Source of the DNA: Chitinivibrionales bacterium
GTDB taxonomy: Bacteria > Fibrobacterota > Chitinivibrionia > Chitinivibrionales > WJKA01
Assembly (NCBI GenBank): GCA_014728295.1
Contig: WJLW01000013.1
Coordinates: 1 to 58,401, forward strand
Reading direction: 5' to 3'
Length of the DNA stretch: 58,401 bases
The notes under the pieces are model-generated. The model made no database searches. It saw nothing but the letters and a program-made list of their open reading frames with translations, and was not told the origin of the DNA. The position numbers and the translations under genes were made by a program. This document shows, piece by piece, positions 16,392-26,073 of the stretch. Numbering within the stretch: the first letter of the stretch is position 1; each line of letters begins with the position of its first letter.

Positions 16392-19300
16392 ACATTATCC
16401 TTTCCAATTCGCTCGCGAAGTGTGTTTACGGTTGCCGGTTGTGGATTGATTTTGTATTTCTGCGAAACGATATTATACTCGTTTTCTTCCTGAGTCACCA
16501 GGTGAATAATAATCGAGCAGTTGCCTTTCGCATCTGTAAATTGGCTCGAAAGCTGCTGGAGCGTGTCTTTTGCGAGTGTGTCGGTTCGCAATTTGAGATG
16601 TACCGAACGCGTCAGCTTTTCCCGGGTCTCCGAGAGCGGCAGAACATTTTCTACGCGCAGTTTGGGAGCGCGTTCATTATCACGCAAAGTTATGGTACCG
16701 TGAATCAGAACCATCGCGTCCATCGTAAGGATGTGCTTGAATTTTTCGAATGCGTCGCCAAAGACCAGCAACTCGACGGGGCCGTCGAAGTCTTCCATGG
16801 TGAGAAAGGCCATCTGACGCCCGTCACGCTGGGTATAGGTTTTGAATGAAGTCACGATGCCGCCGACGGTTACTTTGTCTCCGTCCTTGAGGGTCGTCAG
16901 ATTATCCGGACTCAGGCTGATGGTAGAAAATCCGATAACTTCATCCCGAAAGTGATCGAGCGGATGCCCACTGACATAAAAATTCAGGATTTCCTTCTCT
17001 TTTGTCAACAGCTCATTGTACGGCCATGGTTCAACTGTGTTGAGTTGGGGCTCGGGAATCTGAACTCCATCGTTTCCGTTTCCACTCTCATCGAGGAGGT
17101 TGTCGAAGAGGTTCGTCTGGCCCGAAAGCCGGTCCTTTTGGAAGCTCGAGCCGTATTCAATCGCCCGGTCTATAGATTCGAAAAGCTGGGCACGAGTTCC
17201 TTTGAGTGAGTCCAGCGCTCCGGCATAGCACAATGATTCAAGGCATTTTTTATTGGCATGACGTAGATCTATGTTCCGGCAAAAATTAAAAATCGTATCA
17301 AAAGAGGGTTTCTTTTGCCGGGATTCAAGAATTGCTTCCGCCCCCTGGCCCACATTTTTTATGGCTCCGATACCAAGGCGAATGTTGCCGTCATCGATGT
17401 TGCAGGCGTTGTCGCTTTTGTTTACATCCGGTGGCAGCACTTTGATTCCCATGCGCTCGGCTTCGTTTTTGATAATTAAAAAATTGTCCTGGTTCCCCAG
17501 CCACGACGTCAGGTTGGCGCACATGTATTCGACCGGGTAATGAGCTTTGAGCCAGGCTGCGTAATACGAAACGTGCGCATACGAACAAGCATGACCTTTA
17601 CAAAAGCCGTATTCGGCAAACTTTGCCATTAGGTCGAATACCTGCCGGGCAGTTTTTCCCGGGATGCCTTTCTCCTCGGCGCCGGCCATGAATTTTTTGC
17701 CCATGGCTTCCATTTTGTCCATCTGTTTTTTGCCCATGGCTTTGCGCAAAATATCCGCCTGGCCCAGGGAAAAACCGCCCATCATCTGAGCGATACGCAT
17801 GACCTGCTCCTGGTAGATTATAACGCCATAGGTTACATTGAGAACGTCGCCCAGCAGGGGGTGGAGTAGCTCAACCTTTTCTTTGCCATGCTTGCGCTGA
17901 ATATAGGTGTCGATGTTTTTCATGGGACCCGGCCGGTACAAGGCGGTCATGGCGATCAGATCATCGATGCAGGTGGGCTTGAGTTTGCGCAGGTACTCTT
18001 GCATGCCGTTGGATTCAAATTGAAAGACGCCGACAGTTTCGCCGCGTCCGTAAAGCTCATAGGTTTTTTCGTCGCCGTCGGCAAGTTTCCAGATGTCAAT
18101 GTCTTTGCCGTGATATTGTTTAATCAGGCGCACTGTTTCCTGCAAGAGCGTGAGGGTGCGCAGGCCCAAAAAATCCATTTTGATGAGTCCGGCTTCCTCG
18201 ACATATTTCATGTCAAACTGGGTCATCACCGAATCGGAATTGGGTTGCTTGAACAGCGGCGCCCAGTCGACAACGTTGCCGGGAGCAATAATAACGCCGC
18301 CGGCGTGCATGCCGGCCTGACGGGCCAGGCCTTCGAGTACTCGTGCGTGTTTGAAAAGACCTTCATATTGCGGATTGCCCTTAATTGCATCTGCCAGTTC
18401 TTTGTTTGCATCGATTGATTTTTGTATCGTTTTCTCATTGACCATGCCGGCCAGTTTATTGGTGTCTGCAACCGAAATGCCCATGGCCCGGGCTACATCA
18501 CGCACTACCATCTTGGCTTTCATACGGCCGTAGTTGATAATCTGGCAGACTGCCTCCCGTCCGTATTTTTGAACCACATAGTCTATGACGCGATAGCGAT
18601 CCTTGTCCGGGAAGTCAACGTCTATATCAGGCATGGAGATGCGTTCGGGATTCAGGAAGCGTTCGAAGAGCAAATCGTACTTCATCGGATCGACCAGCGA
18701 GATATCAATGGCATGCCCAACGAGTGAGCCGGATGCCGAGCCTCGGGTGTTGACCATGATGCCTTCTATGCGCGCGGCGGCAACAAAATCGCGCACAATC
18801 AGAAAGTATCCTGAAAAACCCATCGAGATAATAATCTGTAATTCATGTTCGAGCCGCTCAATCAGCTCATCGGTTACCTCATCGTATTTTTCTTTCAGGC
18901 CCTTGTGCGCCAGCTTGCACAGATAATCGTCCGGGTCGGTATATTCCGGGGGAACATCCACTCCCGGAAGCTGCGGTTTTTCAAAAAGCTCCACGTTGCA
19001 TTTATCTGCTATGTCAACAGTGTTTTTGAAAGCTTCTTCCATGTTGGGAAACAGCTCGTGCATTTCCTGAGGCGATTTGAAATATACCTGGTCGGTGCTG
19101 AAACGATAGCGATTCGGATCATCCATGGTAGTCTGGGTCTGGATGCAGAGCAGTATCTCATGTGATTGAGAATCTTCCCGGGTGAGGTAATGCGCGTCAT
19201 TCGCCACGATGAATGGTGCTCCCAGCTCCTTTCCCAGTGAAATAAGCTCGTCATAGATTTGAAGCTCTTCGTCGATGCCGTGGTTTTGCAGCTCGAAGTA

Positions 19301-19825
19301 AAAGTCGCCTTCGTCAAAAATTGACATGTACTCCTGCGCTATCTTCTTGGCTTCATCCCGTTTGCCGGCAAGCAGCAGCCGCGGGATGTGCCCGCCAATG
19401 CACGCGGAGGAGCCGATAACGCCCTGCGCATGCTGACGCAGTACCTCCGTGTCGATGCGCGGCTTGTAGTAGAATCCCTCCTGATACCCGATACTGCTGA
19501 GGCGCATCAGGTTCTGATAGCCCGTCTTGTTTTTTGCCAGCAGCAGCAGGTGGTAGGTAGACCGCTCGTCTCTGGTTGATGTCTTGTCGAATCTTCCCCT
19601 GGGCGCGATATAGGCCTCGAAGCCGATAACAGGCTTGATTTCGGCTGATTTGCATTTGTCAAAAAATTCCAGCGCACCGAACATGCCGCCGTGGTCGGTA
19701 AGCGCCAGTGACTGCATACCGAAATCTTTGGCTTTGGCCACCATGTCCTTGATGCGAATAGCGCCGTCGAGGAAACTGTATTCCGAATGATTGTGGAGAT
19801 GAATGAAATCACCTGGTGTACTCAT
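16367..19825 (-). CDS. dnaE: DNA polymerase III alpha subunit
   Basis: This 1152-residue protein is the replicative polymerase subunit. It begins with a PHP domain (FIHLHNHSEYSFLDGAI, LALTDHGGMFG). The catalytic palm has GSASGSLVGHAIDISLVDP and PDIDVDFPDKDRYRVIDYV with its aspartates. Fingers and helix-hairpin-helix regions follow (CKGHACSYAHVSYYAAWLKA, PPDVNKSD), and a C-terminal OB fold begins near residue 1000 (VTVGGIVTSFKTYTQRDGRQ). Length and motif order are those of DnaE1. The ATG at 19825 overlaps the stop of the upstream XPB-like gene by four bases, an unusual partner (see findings). Confidence 0.96.
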   Translation of the reverse strand: MSTPGDFIHLHNHSEYSFLDGAIRIKDMVAKAKDFGMQSLALTDHGGMFGALEFFDKCKSAEIKPVIGFEAYIAPRGRFDKTSTRDERSTYHLLLLAKNKTGYQNLMRLSSIGYQEGFYYKPRIDTEVLRQHAQGVIGSSACIGGHIPRLLLAGKRDEAKKIAQEYMSIFDEGDFYFELQNHGIDEELQIYDELISLGKELGAPFIVANDAHYLTREDSQSHEILLCIQTQTTMDDPNRYRFSTDQVYFKSPQEMHELFPNMEEAFKNTVDIADKCNVELFEKPQLPGVDVPPEYTDPDDYLCKLAHKGLKEKYDEVTDELIERLEHELQIIISMGFSGYFLIVRDFVAAARIEGIMVNTRGSASGSLVGHAIDISLVDPMKYDLLFERFLNPERISMPDIDVDFPDKDRYRVIDYVVQKYGREAVCQIINYGRMKAKMVVRDVARAMGISVADTNKLAGMVNEKTIQKSIDANKELADAIKGNPQYEGLFKHARVLEGLARQAGMHAGGVIIAPGNVVDWAPLFKQPNSDSVMTQFDMKYVEEAGLIKMDFLGLRTLTLLQETVRLIKQYHGKDIDIWKLADGDEKTYELYGRGETVGVFQFESNGMQEYLRKLKPTCIDDLIAMTALYRPGPMKNIDTYIQRKHGKEKVELLHPLLGDVLNVTYGVIIYQEQVMRIAQMMGGFSLGQADILRKAMGKKQMDKMEAMGKKFMAGAEEKGIPGKTARQVFDLMAKFAEYGFCKGHACSYAHVSYYAAWLKAHYPVEYMCANLTSWLGNQDNFLIIKNEAERMGIKVLPPDVNKSDNACNIDDGNIRLGIGAIKNVGQGAEAILESRQKKPSFDTIFNFCRNIDLRHANKKCLESLCYAGALDSLKGTRAQLFESIDRAIEYGSSFQKDRLSGQTNLFDNLLDESGNGNDGVQIPEPQLNTVEPWPYNELLTKEKEILNFYVSGHPLDHFRDEVIGFSTISLSPDNLTTLKDGDKVTVGGIVTSFKTYTQRDGRQMAFLTMEDFDGPVELLVFGDAFEKFKHILTMDAMVLIHGTITLRDNERAPKLRVENVLPLSETREKLTRSVHLKLRTDTLAKDTLQQLSSQFTDAKGNCSIIIHLVTQEENEYNIVSQKYKINPQPATVNTLRERIGKDNVWLSKTAA

Positions 19826-21606
19826 GGTGACAGTACTCCAATCTTTTCTATTTTGGTCAGGTAGAATTTGCGGGTTGCATTTGCGCGTACCGAAACACCC
19901 TCGAGCTGCATTTCGTCTTTTTTGATCAAAAGTGTTGGAACAATAGTATAGACGTCTTTTTTGACGCCGGGACTGCCTGCGTATTCAAATCGCAGGTGAG
20001 AGCCCATTAAGAGCGCGTAGTCGATAATATTGCACATTTCGGTAACATCCCGGGCCTTGAGTTCTTCACTGTATTTTCCGGTTTTAATCGTGGCATTGGC
20101 GGGTTCCCGGTCCGGTTGATCAAACTGATAGCAGGGCTCGCGTGCGGGGCCGACATGCTGCAGGTTCCAGGAAGCATTGCGCGGACGGGCTTTGGGCCGG
20201 CGGGGAAGCCGCGGATCAAAGCCCAGTTCCGAAAGGACGCATTCAACTTCTATTTCGAATCCTTTGCGAATCTTGAAAATTTTGCTTGCTTCCAGAGGTT
20301 CGATGTATTTGTTGATTGCATGTATTCCCGAAATCTGGGAACTAATCGATTCGTCCGAGCAAATCAGAACGGAATCGCTGCAAATGCTTAAGCGGGAAAA
20401 TTCCCGGATCCATTCCCGTACGGTTTCAACAACATTGGTCGGGGCGTGCCAGGCGTGCAGATATTGCAGAATCGTCTCGGGCGGAATTGCCGTTGCCATC
20501 GTGTCGGCGACGACTTTCTTGTCGATCTTGCCTTTGTAAACCTGGTCGAATAGGTCGAGTGTCCCGATACGGGCAAACCAGTAGAGGTCGCGTGGTGGAA
20601 CTTCCTGTGGAAGCAGCGCAGTGAAATCCGGCATAATAATGATGCCTGAAGTTGCGGTCGTTGCCGGTGATATACTGAGTGCTGCAGATTCCGGTGCCCG
20701 CGAAAAAGCAATAGTGCCTTCTTTGTCGTGCCGGATATTCAAAATTCCCAGGTAGTTGAGCACCTTCAAAATGTCATAGAGCATCGGCAGGGAAGCTTTG
20801 CCCTTTAAGAGGGCGGTAGTGAAAACAGTATTTTCCCGCAGATCAAGCGCCGCCATCAGCAAGCGCAAATCAAACCAGTTGGGGCAACTGAAATCAACAA
20901 AATCTTTCAGGCACATTTCGACTGATTGCGAAAGCCAGTTGGCTACCACACTTTCGTTGGGTGTGCAGTAGCCGTCTCTGAAGTTGAATAAATTGCGCTC
21001 TATTCCGTAGGTAAAATGCAGATCTGCGACCGTATCGATATCGCCATCCCACGGGGAGTTGAACCCGTGCAGCAGTTTCTGCAAGGCGGCCTGAGTAGAT
21101 AAATGCAACCTGCCGTCCTTGTTGCGGCGTATTTGGCGCTGACTTGCCAGTGCAATGACGACAAGCAGATCGTTGAGCGACCGGTGCTGCAGCGGTGAGG
21201 CAACTTCGGCAGAGCTTTCGGATTGCAGGAATTGAGCCAGGATGTGCGCATTCTTATCGAGCAGCTTTTCAGCCGCTTCCCGGAATCCGATGCTGTAAGA
21301 ATTCCCGTCGCTGTCGTGAGCCCGGTAGGTGAGAAATGATTGTCGCAGCTCTTCGTACACGCGGGTGGTATCGCCGTGCGGCAATCCTCGTGCGCCAAAA
21401 AGATATGCCAGCGAGCAGGCAAATCGGCCGTCCAATGACAGGGCGTCAAAACGCGTGTGCAACGATGCCGGGGAACTGAATTCTTCCGCAATATCCGTGA
21501 GCATCGACGAGGAGATAATCTTTCGCTCCAGCATCGATTTTTCCAGCAGTTGCTGAAAAACAAGATTATGCGGCAGGCGTTTAAGATATTCTGAAAATGA
21601 AATCAA
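19822..21606 (-). CDS. XPB/Ssl2-like DNA-binding domain protein with WYL-like C-terminus
   Basis: This 594-residue protein has no helicase motor. Residues about 320-425 (GIIIMPDFTALLPQEVPPRD onward) match in outline the XPB/Ssl2-like Helicase_C_3 domain, and about 525-590 (CNIIDYALLMGSHLRFEYAG) resembles a WYL domain, a ligand or nucleic-acid sensor. The first 300 residues are helical and unassigned. Proteins with this layout occur in many bacteria, often annotated as helicase-associated, without known function. The start appears to be TTG at 21606 with a weak ribosome site, so the true start is uncertain. Its stop overlaps the dnaE start by four bases, implying coupled translation with the replicative polymerase. 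The gap to the upstream CNNM gene contains a run of eight Ts on the coding strand. Confidence 0.72.
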   Translation of the reverse strand: MISFSEYLKRLPHNLVFQQLLEKSMLERKIISSSMLTDIAEEFSSPASLHTRFDALSLDGRFACSLAYLFGARGLPHGDTTRVYEELRQSFLTYRAHDSDGNSYSIGFREAAEKLLDKNAHILAQFLQSESSAEVASPLQHRSLNDLLVVIALASQRQIRRNKDGRLHLSTQAALQKLLHGFNSPWDGDIDTVADLHFTYGIERNLFNFRDGYCTPNESVVANWLSQSVEMCLKDFVDFSCPNWFDLRLLMAALDLRENTVFTTALLKGKASLPMLYDILKVLNYLGILNIRHDKEGTIAFSRAPESAALSISPATTATSGIIIMPDFTALLPQEVPPRDLYWFARIGTLDLFDQVYKGKIDKKVVADTMATAIPPETILQYLHAWHAPTNVVETVREWIREFSRLSICSDSVLICSDESISSQISGIHAINKYIEPLEASKIFKIRKGFEIEVECVLSELGFDPRLPRRPKARPRNASWNLQHVGPAREPCYQFDQPDREPANATIKTGKYSEELKARDVTEMCNIIDYALLMGSHLRFEYAGSPGVKKDVYTIVPTLLIKKDEMQLEGVSVRANATRKFYLTKIEKIGVLSP

Positions 21607-21707
21607 TGGTCGTTGTCTTAAGACTGATGTAGGTTGAATTTTCCGGGCTCGTGTTAACTTCTGAATATACTTTTTTCATCACATAAAAAAAACGCCGGCC
21701 AGAGAGC

Positions 21708-22940
21708 TTAGGCATATGAGAGAACTTTGACTTTGCGAATCTGCTTGGTAGTCGCTTCGTGTATGCGCATCCTGATTCCGTCGACAATTACTTCTTCATT
21801 TTTCTGCGGGATACGTTCCAGATTGTATTGAATCCAGCCGGAGATGGTGTTGAATCCGTCCTGATGGATTGGCCGGTGGATCAGCTTTTGAAAGCGTTCA
21901 ATTTTCATGGCCGCATCGACCATCAGGCTGCCGTCGGCCTGCAGCTTCACGCGCTTGCGGCTTTGAGCATAGACTTCTGATGCATCCCCGGCTATCTGGG
22001 CCAGTATGTCTTCGACGGTTACCAGCCCGATAATGGATCCGTATTCATCGATGATCATGGCGATGGTCAATTTCTTACGCTTGAATATGAGCAATACTTC
22101 ATCAATGTCTTTTGTGCCGGGAACAAAGCTGACGTCCCGCATGTAATCCCTGACCTGCGCCTGGGACCGGGTCTGATTCATATACCGCAGAACGTCGCTG
22201 TCATACAGCATGCCGATTATGGATTCTGGGGAGCCTTGAAAAACCGGAAATTGATCATGGTCGCTGTGGATAATTTTATCAATGCATTCATTGAGCAAGG
22301 CATTGCCGTCCAGATACTCGATTTCGGTTTTGGGCGTCATAATCGAGGTAATCTTTTTGCTCTCAAAGGCCATCAGGTGTTCCATCATAGAGACGACGTC
22401 CGGTGCAACCAGCCCCTCTTCCTTGCTCAATGAGAGCACGGTGCGGAACTCCTCTTCGGTTAGCAGGTTCGAGCCTTGCGATTTAAACAAATTCGTAATT
22501 AGATCGGACAATCGCTGCAGGAGCAAGATTACCGGCGACAGCACAATTGTCAGATAACGAAGCGGCGGGGAAGCATACCTCGCAATAACTTCGGCATGCT
22601 GGGTGGCCAGGCTCTTCGGGGTTATTTCACCGAAAACGAGGATAAGGAAGGTCACTACGCCGGTTGCATAACCGACCCCCCGCGAGCCGAACAGATCGGT
22701 AAATACCTTTGTAGTCAGGGATGCTGCGGCGATGTTGACCAGATTATTGCCAAACAGAATTGCAATAAGCACCTGGCGGGTATGCTCTTTGACCCAGAGC
22801 AGGTGTGCCGATCCCCGCAAATTCTGTTCAGCGATGCTGCGAGCTTTGATGGGATTGATGGTAGTGATTGCCGTTTCTGTTCCAGAAAACAGGGATGAAA
22901 ACAGCAGCAGGACAATCAGGATGATTATTAAGAGTGTCAT
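21708..22940 (-). CDS. CNNM/CorC-HlyC family membrane transporter with CBS domains
   Basis: This 410-residue protein has three parts. A DUF21 membrane domain covers about residues 1-180 (LFSSLFSGTETAITTINPIK, LVFGEITPKSLATQHAE). A CBS pair spans about 195-320 (IMTPKTEIEYL, IAMIIDEYGSIIGLVTVEDI). A CorC_HlyC domain lies at the C-terminus (DGFNTISGWIQYNLERIPQK). Relatives are linked to magnesium or cobalt efflux and resistance. The start overlaps the panE stop (ATGA), which suggests co-expression, although no functional link between the two is evident. Confidence 0.9.
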   Translation of the reverse strand: MTLLIIILIVLLLFSSLFSGTETAITTINPIKARSIAEQNLRGSAHLLWVKEHTRQVLIAILFGNNLVNIAAASLTTKVFTDLFGSRGVGYATGVVTFLILVFGEITPKSLATQHAEVIARYASPPLRYLTIVLSPVILLLQRLSDLITNLFKSQGSNLLTEEEFRTVLSLSKEEGLVAPDVVSMMEHLMAFESKKITSIMTPKTEIEYLDGNALLNECIDKIIHSDHDQFPVFQGSPESIIGMLYDSDVLRYMNQTRSQAQVRDYMRDVSFVPGTKDIDEVLLIFKRKKLTIAMIIDEYGSIIGLVTVEDILAQIAGDASEVYAQSRKRVKLQADGSLMVDAAMKIERFQKLIHRPIHQDGFNTISGWIQYNLERIPQKNEEVIVDGIRMRIHEATTKQIRKVKVLSYA

Positions 22941-23959
22941 TTTCGATTCGTCGTGAAGCGTGATGCCTTTATAAGTATATCATCTATGTCAACCGATTCC
23001 GGGCCCAGCTCGTTTCGGGTGCAGGCGTGCAGGGCCTCCAGTACTGCTGAATTGTAAGGCGTCGGCACATCTTGGGCTTCGCCGAGCTCGATGATCTTTC
23101 CCGTATACCAGTCATTTTCCAGCGTCTTTTTGCTATGGGCCAGCGACTGCCAGGTCGAATTGCGCAATGCCATGCCCTGGCCTTTGCCATCCGCCAGTGC
23201 AAGTGTGCTTTCGAATTTTGCCAGCATTTCCTCCGCGCTGTCCTCTGTTCCGTTCGTTGAGCGCGCGGATATGCCGGCCGCGTGCAACACCGATATGCCT
23301 TCCTGCAGAACGTTTTTGCAGAGCCGGGTGCGTTTGCGCTCTTCGCCGGGAACTTTGCGGGTTAACGGCCTGATGCCGCTTATCAGATTGACCAGCACTT
23401 TCAGCCATTTATCTTCCATTATTGATGCGGAAGTGATGACGTGTAAGGGTGTCCTGGATAGATCCACTGCGATTTTCTCAACCAGCTCGTCGCTGCCCGC
23501 CGGATATTTTCCCAGGATGATTTTTCCCGACCCCGCAAAGGATACCGCGCCCGGCTGAGTGAGTGTGGCCGTAAAACGGATCACCCCTGCATAAACTGAT
23601 GATAGGGCGGTCGATGCCAGCTCTTCACTGCCGACGCCGTTTTGGCAGCAGACAACCGGGAAGTCACGGCCTATTGCCGCTATTTGTTCGATACCGTCCC
23701 GTGTATCCGGCGCCTTCATCGTCTGGAAAATTATTGCGTTGTCAAGGTTGGGCAATTCTTCGAATGAAGTGGCTGCCTGCACTGCGACAATTTCATCGCC
23801 CGAGAGCGTAGTAATTGCAAGTCCCTTTTGCTGACGAATCGCCACTACATGTGGCTTACGTGCAATCAGAGTGACAGGCATTCCGGCTTTATGCAAAAAT
23901 GCGCCTAAAGCACTCCCAATTGAACCGGCGCCCTGGATGATGTAGTGAATTTTCGCCAT
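22937..23959 (-). CDS. panE: 2-dehydropantoate 2-reductase
   Basis: This 340-residue protein belongs to the PanE/ApbA family, which reduces ketopantoate to pantoate with NADPH for coenzyme A synthesis. It has an N-terminal Rossmann motif (IIQGAGSIGSALGAFL) and the family segments QTMKAPDT and VVCCQNGVGSEE. MEDKWLKVLVNLISG carries the conserved lysine and asparagine, and a helical C-terminal domain with ENDWYTGKIIELGEA matches the usual E(I/V)x2Gxxxxxg end. The family contains paralogues of unproven substrate, so pantoate function is likely but not certain. It is the first gene of a minus-strand run with the CNNM transporter. Confidence 0.85.
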   Translation of the reverse strand: MAKIHYIIQGAGSIGSALGAFLHKAGMPVTLIARKPHVVAIRQQKGLAITTLSGDEIVAVQAATSFEELPNLDNAIIFQTMKAPDTRDGIEQIAAIGRDFPVVCCQNGVGSEELASTALSSVYAGVIRFTATLTQPGAVSFAGSGKIILGKYPAGSDELVEKIAVDLSRTPLHVITSASIMEDKWLKVLVNLISGIRPLTRKVPGEERKRTRLCKNVLQEGISVLHAAGISARSTNGTEDSAEEMLAKFESTLALADGKGQGMALRNSTWQSLAHSKKTLENDWYTGKIIELGEAQDVPTPYNSAVLEALHACTRNELGPESVDIDDILIKASRFTTNRK

Positions 23960-24530
23960 ATCTTCATGAGCAGGAAATTCATTGAAAATACATGGTGCGG
24001 GTGTTTATCTCTACAGATGATACGGAGCTTGGCATTAATTGCGTATTTGTTACCACTACCCGAGTCGGGTGATGAAAATGCGACTCGCTTGCAGCAATTG
24101 GTTCTATTTTAAAAACCTTGTAATCCCTTGAAATAAAAAGAATTAAAACTTGGCAATGCATTTCGGCACGCATTTTGAGTTAATAGTGTTTTCGAAAACA
24201 AGAAAAGCAAGTCGCATTGCTAAGAACGGGTTCGCAATAATGAGACTATCACTTCCTTTAGATAGAGATATAGTATTCGGAAGAAAAAAGCGCGAGTGGC
24301 GCGATCGGGTTCCTGCCGGGAGACTGTATGCAAATGTGGGCGCATCAGGTCCGTCGCTTGCCGCTTTTTCCGGAAACTGCGTGCCGAAAAAAAGCGTGAA
24401 GTTAAGAGAAATGCTCCGATTCCGCGATTCGGAATTTGAGCACGTGCTTGTTGCATGGCAGGTTGTTTTGCGTATCATTTTCCCTCTTCCAATCCTTGTG
24501 GGGCGAAATTGAATTTTCGCCCCATCCCTC
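23960..24530. other. Gene-poor intergenic region with palindromes
   Basis: No recognisable gene lies in these 571 bases, which appear more AT-rich than the flanks. An odd palindrome ACCCGA-G-TCGGGT sits at 24058-24070, about 100 bases upstream of panE, and could be an operator. Reading frames of about 120-140 codons exist on both strands near 24150-24570 but look non-coding. Confidence 0.4.
24500..24523 (-). terminator. Hairpin after the HDAC-like gene
   Basis: GGGGCGAAA (24500-24508) and TTTCGCCCC (24515-24523) form a perfect nine-base-pair stem with a six-base loop, eight bases past the stop of the HDAC-like gene. The sequence after it on the minus strand has no T tract, so it may be a Rho-dependent or RNA-protecting hairpin. 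Confidence 0.4.
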
Positions 24531-25541
24531 CTATGCTTTGCCGGCGAGGGTGCTGACATGCGCGACAACCGCATTGGCGAGACCTTCCACGTTGTAGCCG
24601 CCCTCGAGCAGAGAAACGATACGCCCGTCGCAATATGAGTCTGCCAGTTTCATAACGCGCTTGGTCAGCTTGAGAAAGCCGATATCGGTAAAGCGGAAGC
24701 AGCCCAGCAGATCATTTTTGCGACTGTCAAATCCGGCGGAAATCAATATAAAATCAGGCTTGAAATCTTCGGCCGCCGGAATGAGAATGTCATCAAAGGC
24801 TTTCAGGACGTCGCGGTCTTTTGCCCCGCAGTTCAAATGGACATTGATGTTGTATCCTTCACCGTCGCCTTTACCTCTGCGGGATGGCTTGCCGGTTCCG
24901 GGATAGGCGCGTTTGTCGTGGGTTGAGAAGAAGAGCACGGATGGGTCACTATAAAAAGCGGTTTCGGTACCGTTGCCGTGGTGATAGTCCCAGTCTATTA
25001 TCAGGATTTTCTTATACCCCAGCACCTGTTGCGCGTACTTTGCTGCTACGGCTACGTTATTGTAGAAGCAGAATCCTTCTTCTCTGCCGGTATTTTCGGC
25101 ATGATGTCCGGGAGGACGAATAGAGCAAAACGCATTACGCACGACTCCTTCGGATACGGCCTGCACAGCACAGAGTGATCCCTTAACGGCCAATTCAGCA
25201 ATAGGAGCTGATTTTTTGAATCGAGCGGATATGTTGTCGATATGCTTGCGCGTATGGATCAGCTTGATTGCAGCCAGGGGATCACCGGACAGTGGTAGCG
25301 GGAGCACATCTTCGATGAGGTCGGATCGTCGCATGGCTTTCTGTATCGCAATCAGCCGGGCCGGTGATTCCGGATGATTGCCGAACAGCTTGTGCTCGAG
25401 ATAGCGATCATCATGCACGTAGCCGGTAGGGGATGGGGCTGCCTTTTTTTTTCCGGCAAAGACATTCCGGGATGAAGCTACCATCGCGGCACCGAATTTG
25501 ATGCCGTTTTGTATGAAATCTCTGCGCGAATATGCTGTCAT
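24531..25541 (-). CDS. Histone-deacetylase-like hydrolase with Tat signal
   Basis: This 336-residue protein belongs to the arginase/HDAC superfamily (acetylpolyamine amidohydrolase and class II HDAC-like). Active-site segments are intact: CSIRPPGHHAENTG (paired histidines), IIDWDYHHGNGTETAFY (zinc-binding Asp and His), ISAGFDSRKNDLLG and LLEGGYN. The N-terminus reads MTAYSRRDFIQNGIKFGAAM, a twin-arginine signal with the SRRDF motif, so the enzyme is predicted to be exported folded with its metal. I chose the ATG at 25541 because GGAG is six bases upstream and it gives a clean Tat signal; an ATG at 25556 is the alternative. Substrate (acetylated polyamine, sugar or other amide) is unknown. It is divergent from the carbonic-anhydrase-like gene. 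Confidence 0.88.
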   Translation of the reverse strand: MTAYSRRDFIQNGIKFGAAMVASSRNVFAGKKKAAPSPTGYVHDDRYLEHKLFGNHPESPARLIAIQKAMRRSDLIEDVLPLPLSGDPLAAIKLIHTRKHIDNISARFKKSAPIAELAVKGSLCAVQAVSEGVVRNAFCSIRPPGHHAENTGREEGFCFYNNVAVAAKYAQQVLGYKKILIIDWDYHHGNGTETAFYSDPSVLFFSTHDKRAYPGTGKPSRRGKGDGEGYNINVHLNCGAKDRDVLKAFDDILIPAAEDFKPDFILISAGFDSRKNDLLGCFRFTDIGFLKLTKRVMKLADSYCDGRIVSLLEGGYNVEGLANAVVAHVSTLAGKA

Positions 25542-25657
25542 TTTCGACTCCGTCATCCAGTAGAAATATACTTCTGATCTGCATATTGCGAATCCCCCGT
25601 CGAAGTTATTTGGCGACGCGAGTTATTTTTGCTCTTACCCGACGAAGGAGGAGTATC

Positions 25658-26041
25658 ATGCCACAATCCGCTACGTTTTGCACCGCCGTAAACTGCATGG
25701 ATGGCCGCACGCAAGTGCAGGTCAATGCCTATCTGAAAAAATATTTCACCGTTGAATATGTCGATACTATTACCGAGCCGGGACCGGTGAAAATTCTGGC
25801 AGAGCAATCCCCCCATTCGCTGCTGGACTCTATACTGGCGCGACTGGATATTTCTGTGCATAAACATGGCTCGAAGGGGATAGGGGTAGTGGCGCATTAT
25901 GACTGTGCCGGCAACCCGTGCGAAAAAGATGCGCAAATGGATCAGCTCTCACGGGCAATCGCCTACCTCAGTGTTACCTATCCGGATATGGATATTCTTG
26001 GATTGTGGGTGGGAGAATCGTGGCACGTTGAGCGAGTGTGA
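25658..26041 (+). CDS. Beta-carbonic-anhydrase-like small zinc protein
   Basis: This 127-residue protein has an ideal ribosome binding site (AAGGAGG seven bases before the ATG at 25658). Its N-terminus holds NCMDGRTQ and residues about 75-85 hold AHYDCAGNP, together giving the CxDxR and HxxC zinc-ligand pattern of beta-carbonic anhydrases. At 127 residues it is well below the usual 190-230 and lacks the long N-terminal helices, so catalytic activity is uncertain. FolE2, a GTP cyclohydrolase used when zinc is scarce, lies downstream, but 242 bases separate the two and a shared transcript is not evident. Confidence 0.72.
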   Translation: MPQSATFCTAVNCMDGRTQVQVNAYLKKYFTVEYVDTITEPGPVKILAEQSPHSLLDSILARLDISVHKHGSKGIGVVAHYDCAGNPCEKDAQMDQLSRAIAYLSVTYPDMDILGLWVGESWHVERV

Positions 26042-26060
26042 AGCACACCGGGAAATTGCT

Positions 26061-26073
26061 CCCATAATGGGAA
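26061..26073. repeat. Short palindrome after the carbonic-anhydrase-like gene
   Basis: TCCCAT-A-ATGGGA is a 13-base palindrome 20 bases past the stop of the carbonic-anhydrase-like gene. It has no T tract. It could be an operator or a weak terminator stem. Confidence 0.25.

Noticed and set aside
24143..24574. Frames of about 120-140 codons on both strands in the gap between panE and the HDAC-like gene
   Set aside because: No family resemblance, no ribosome site, odd composition, and the two frames exclude each other; one also overlaps the HDAC-like gene.
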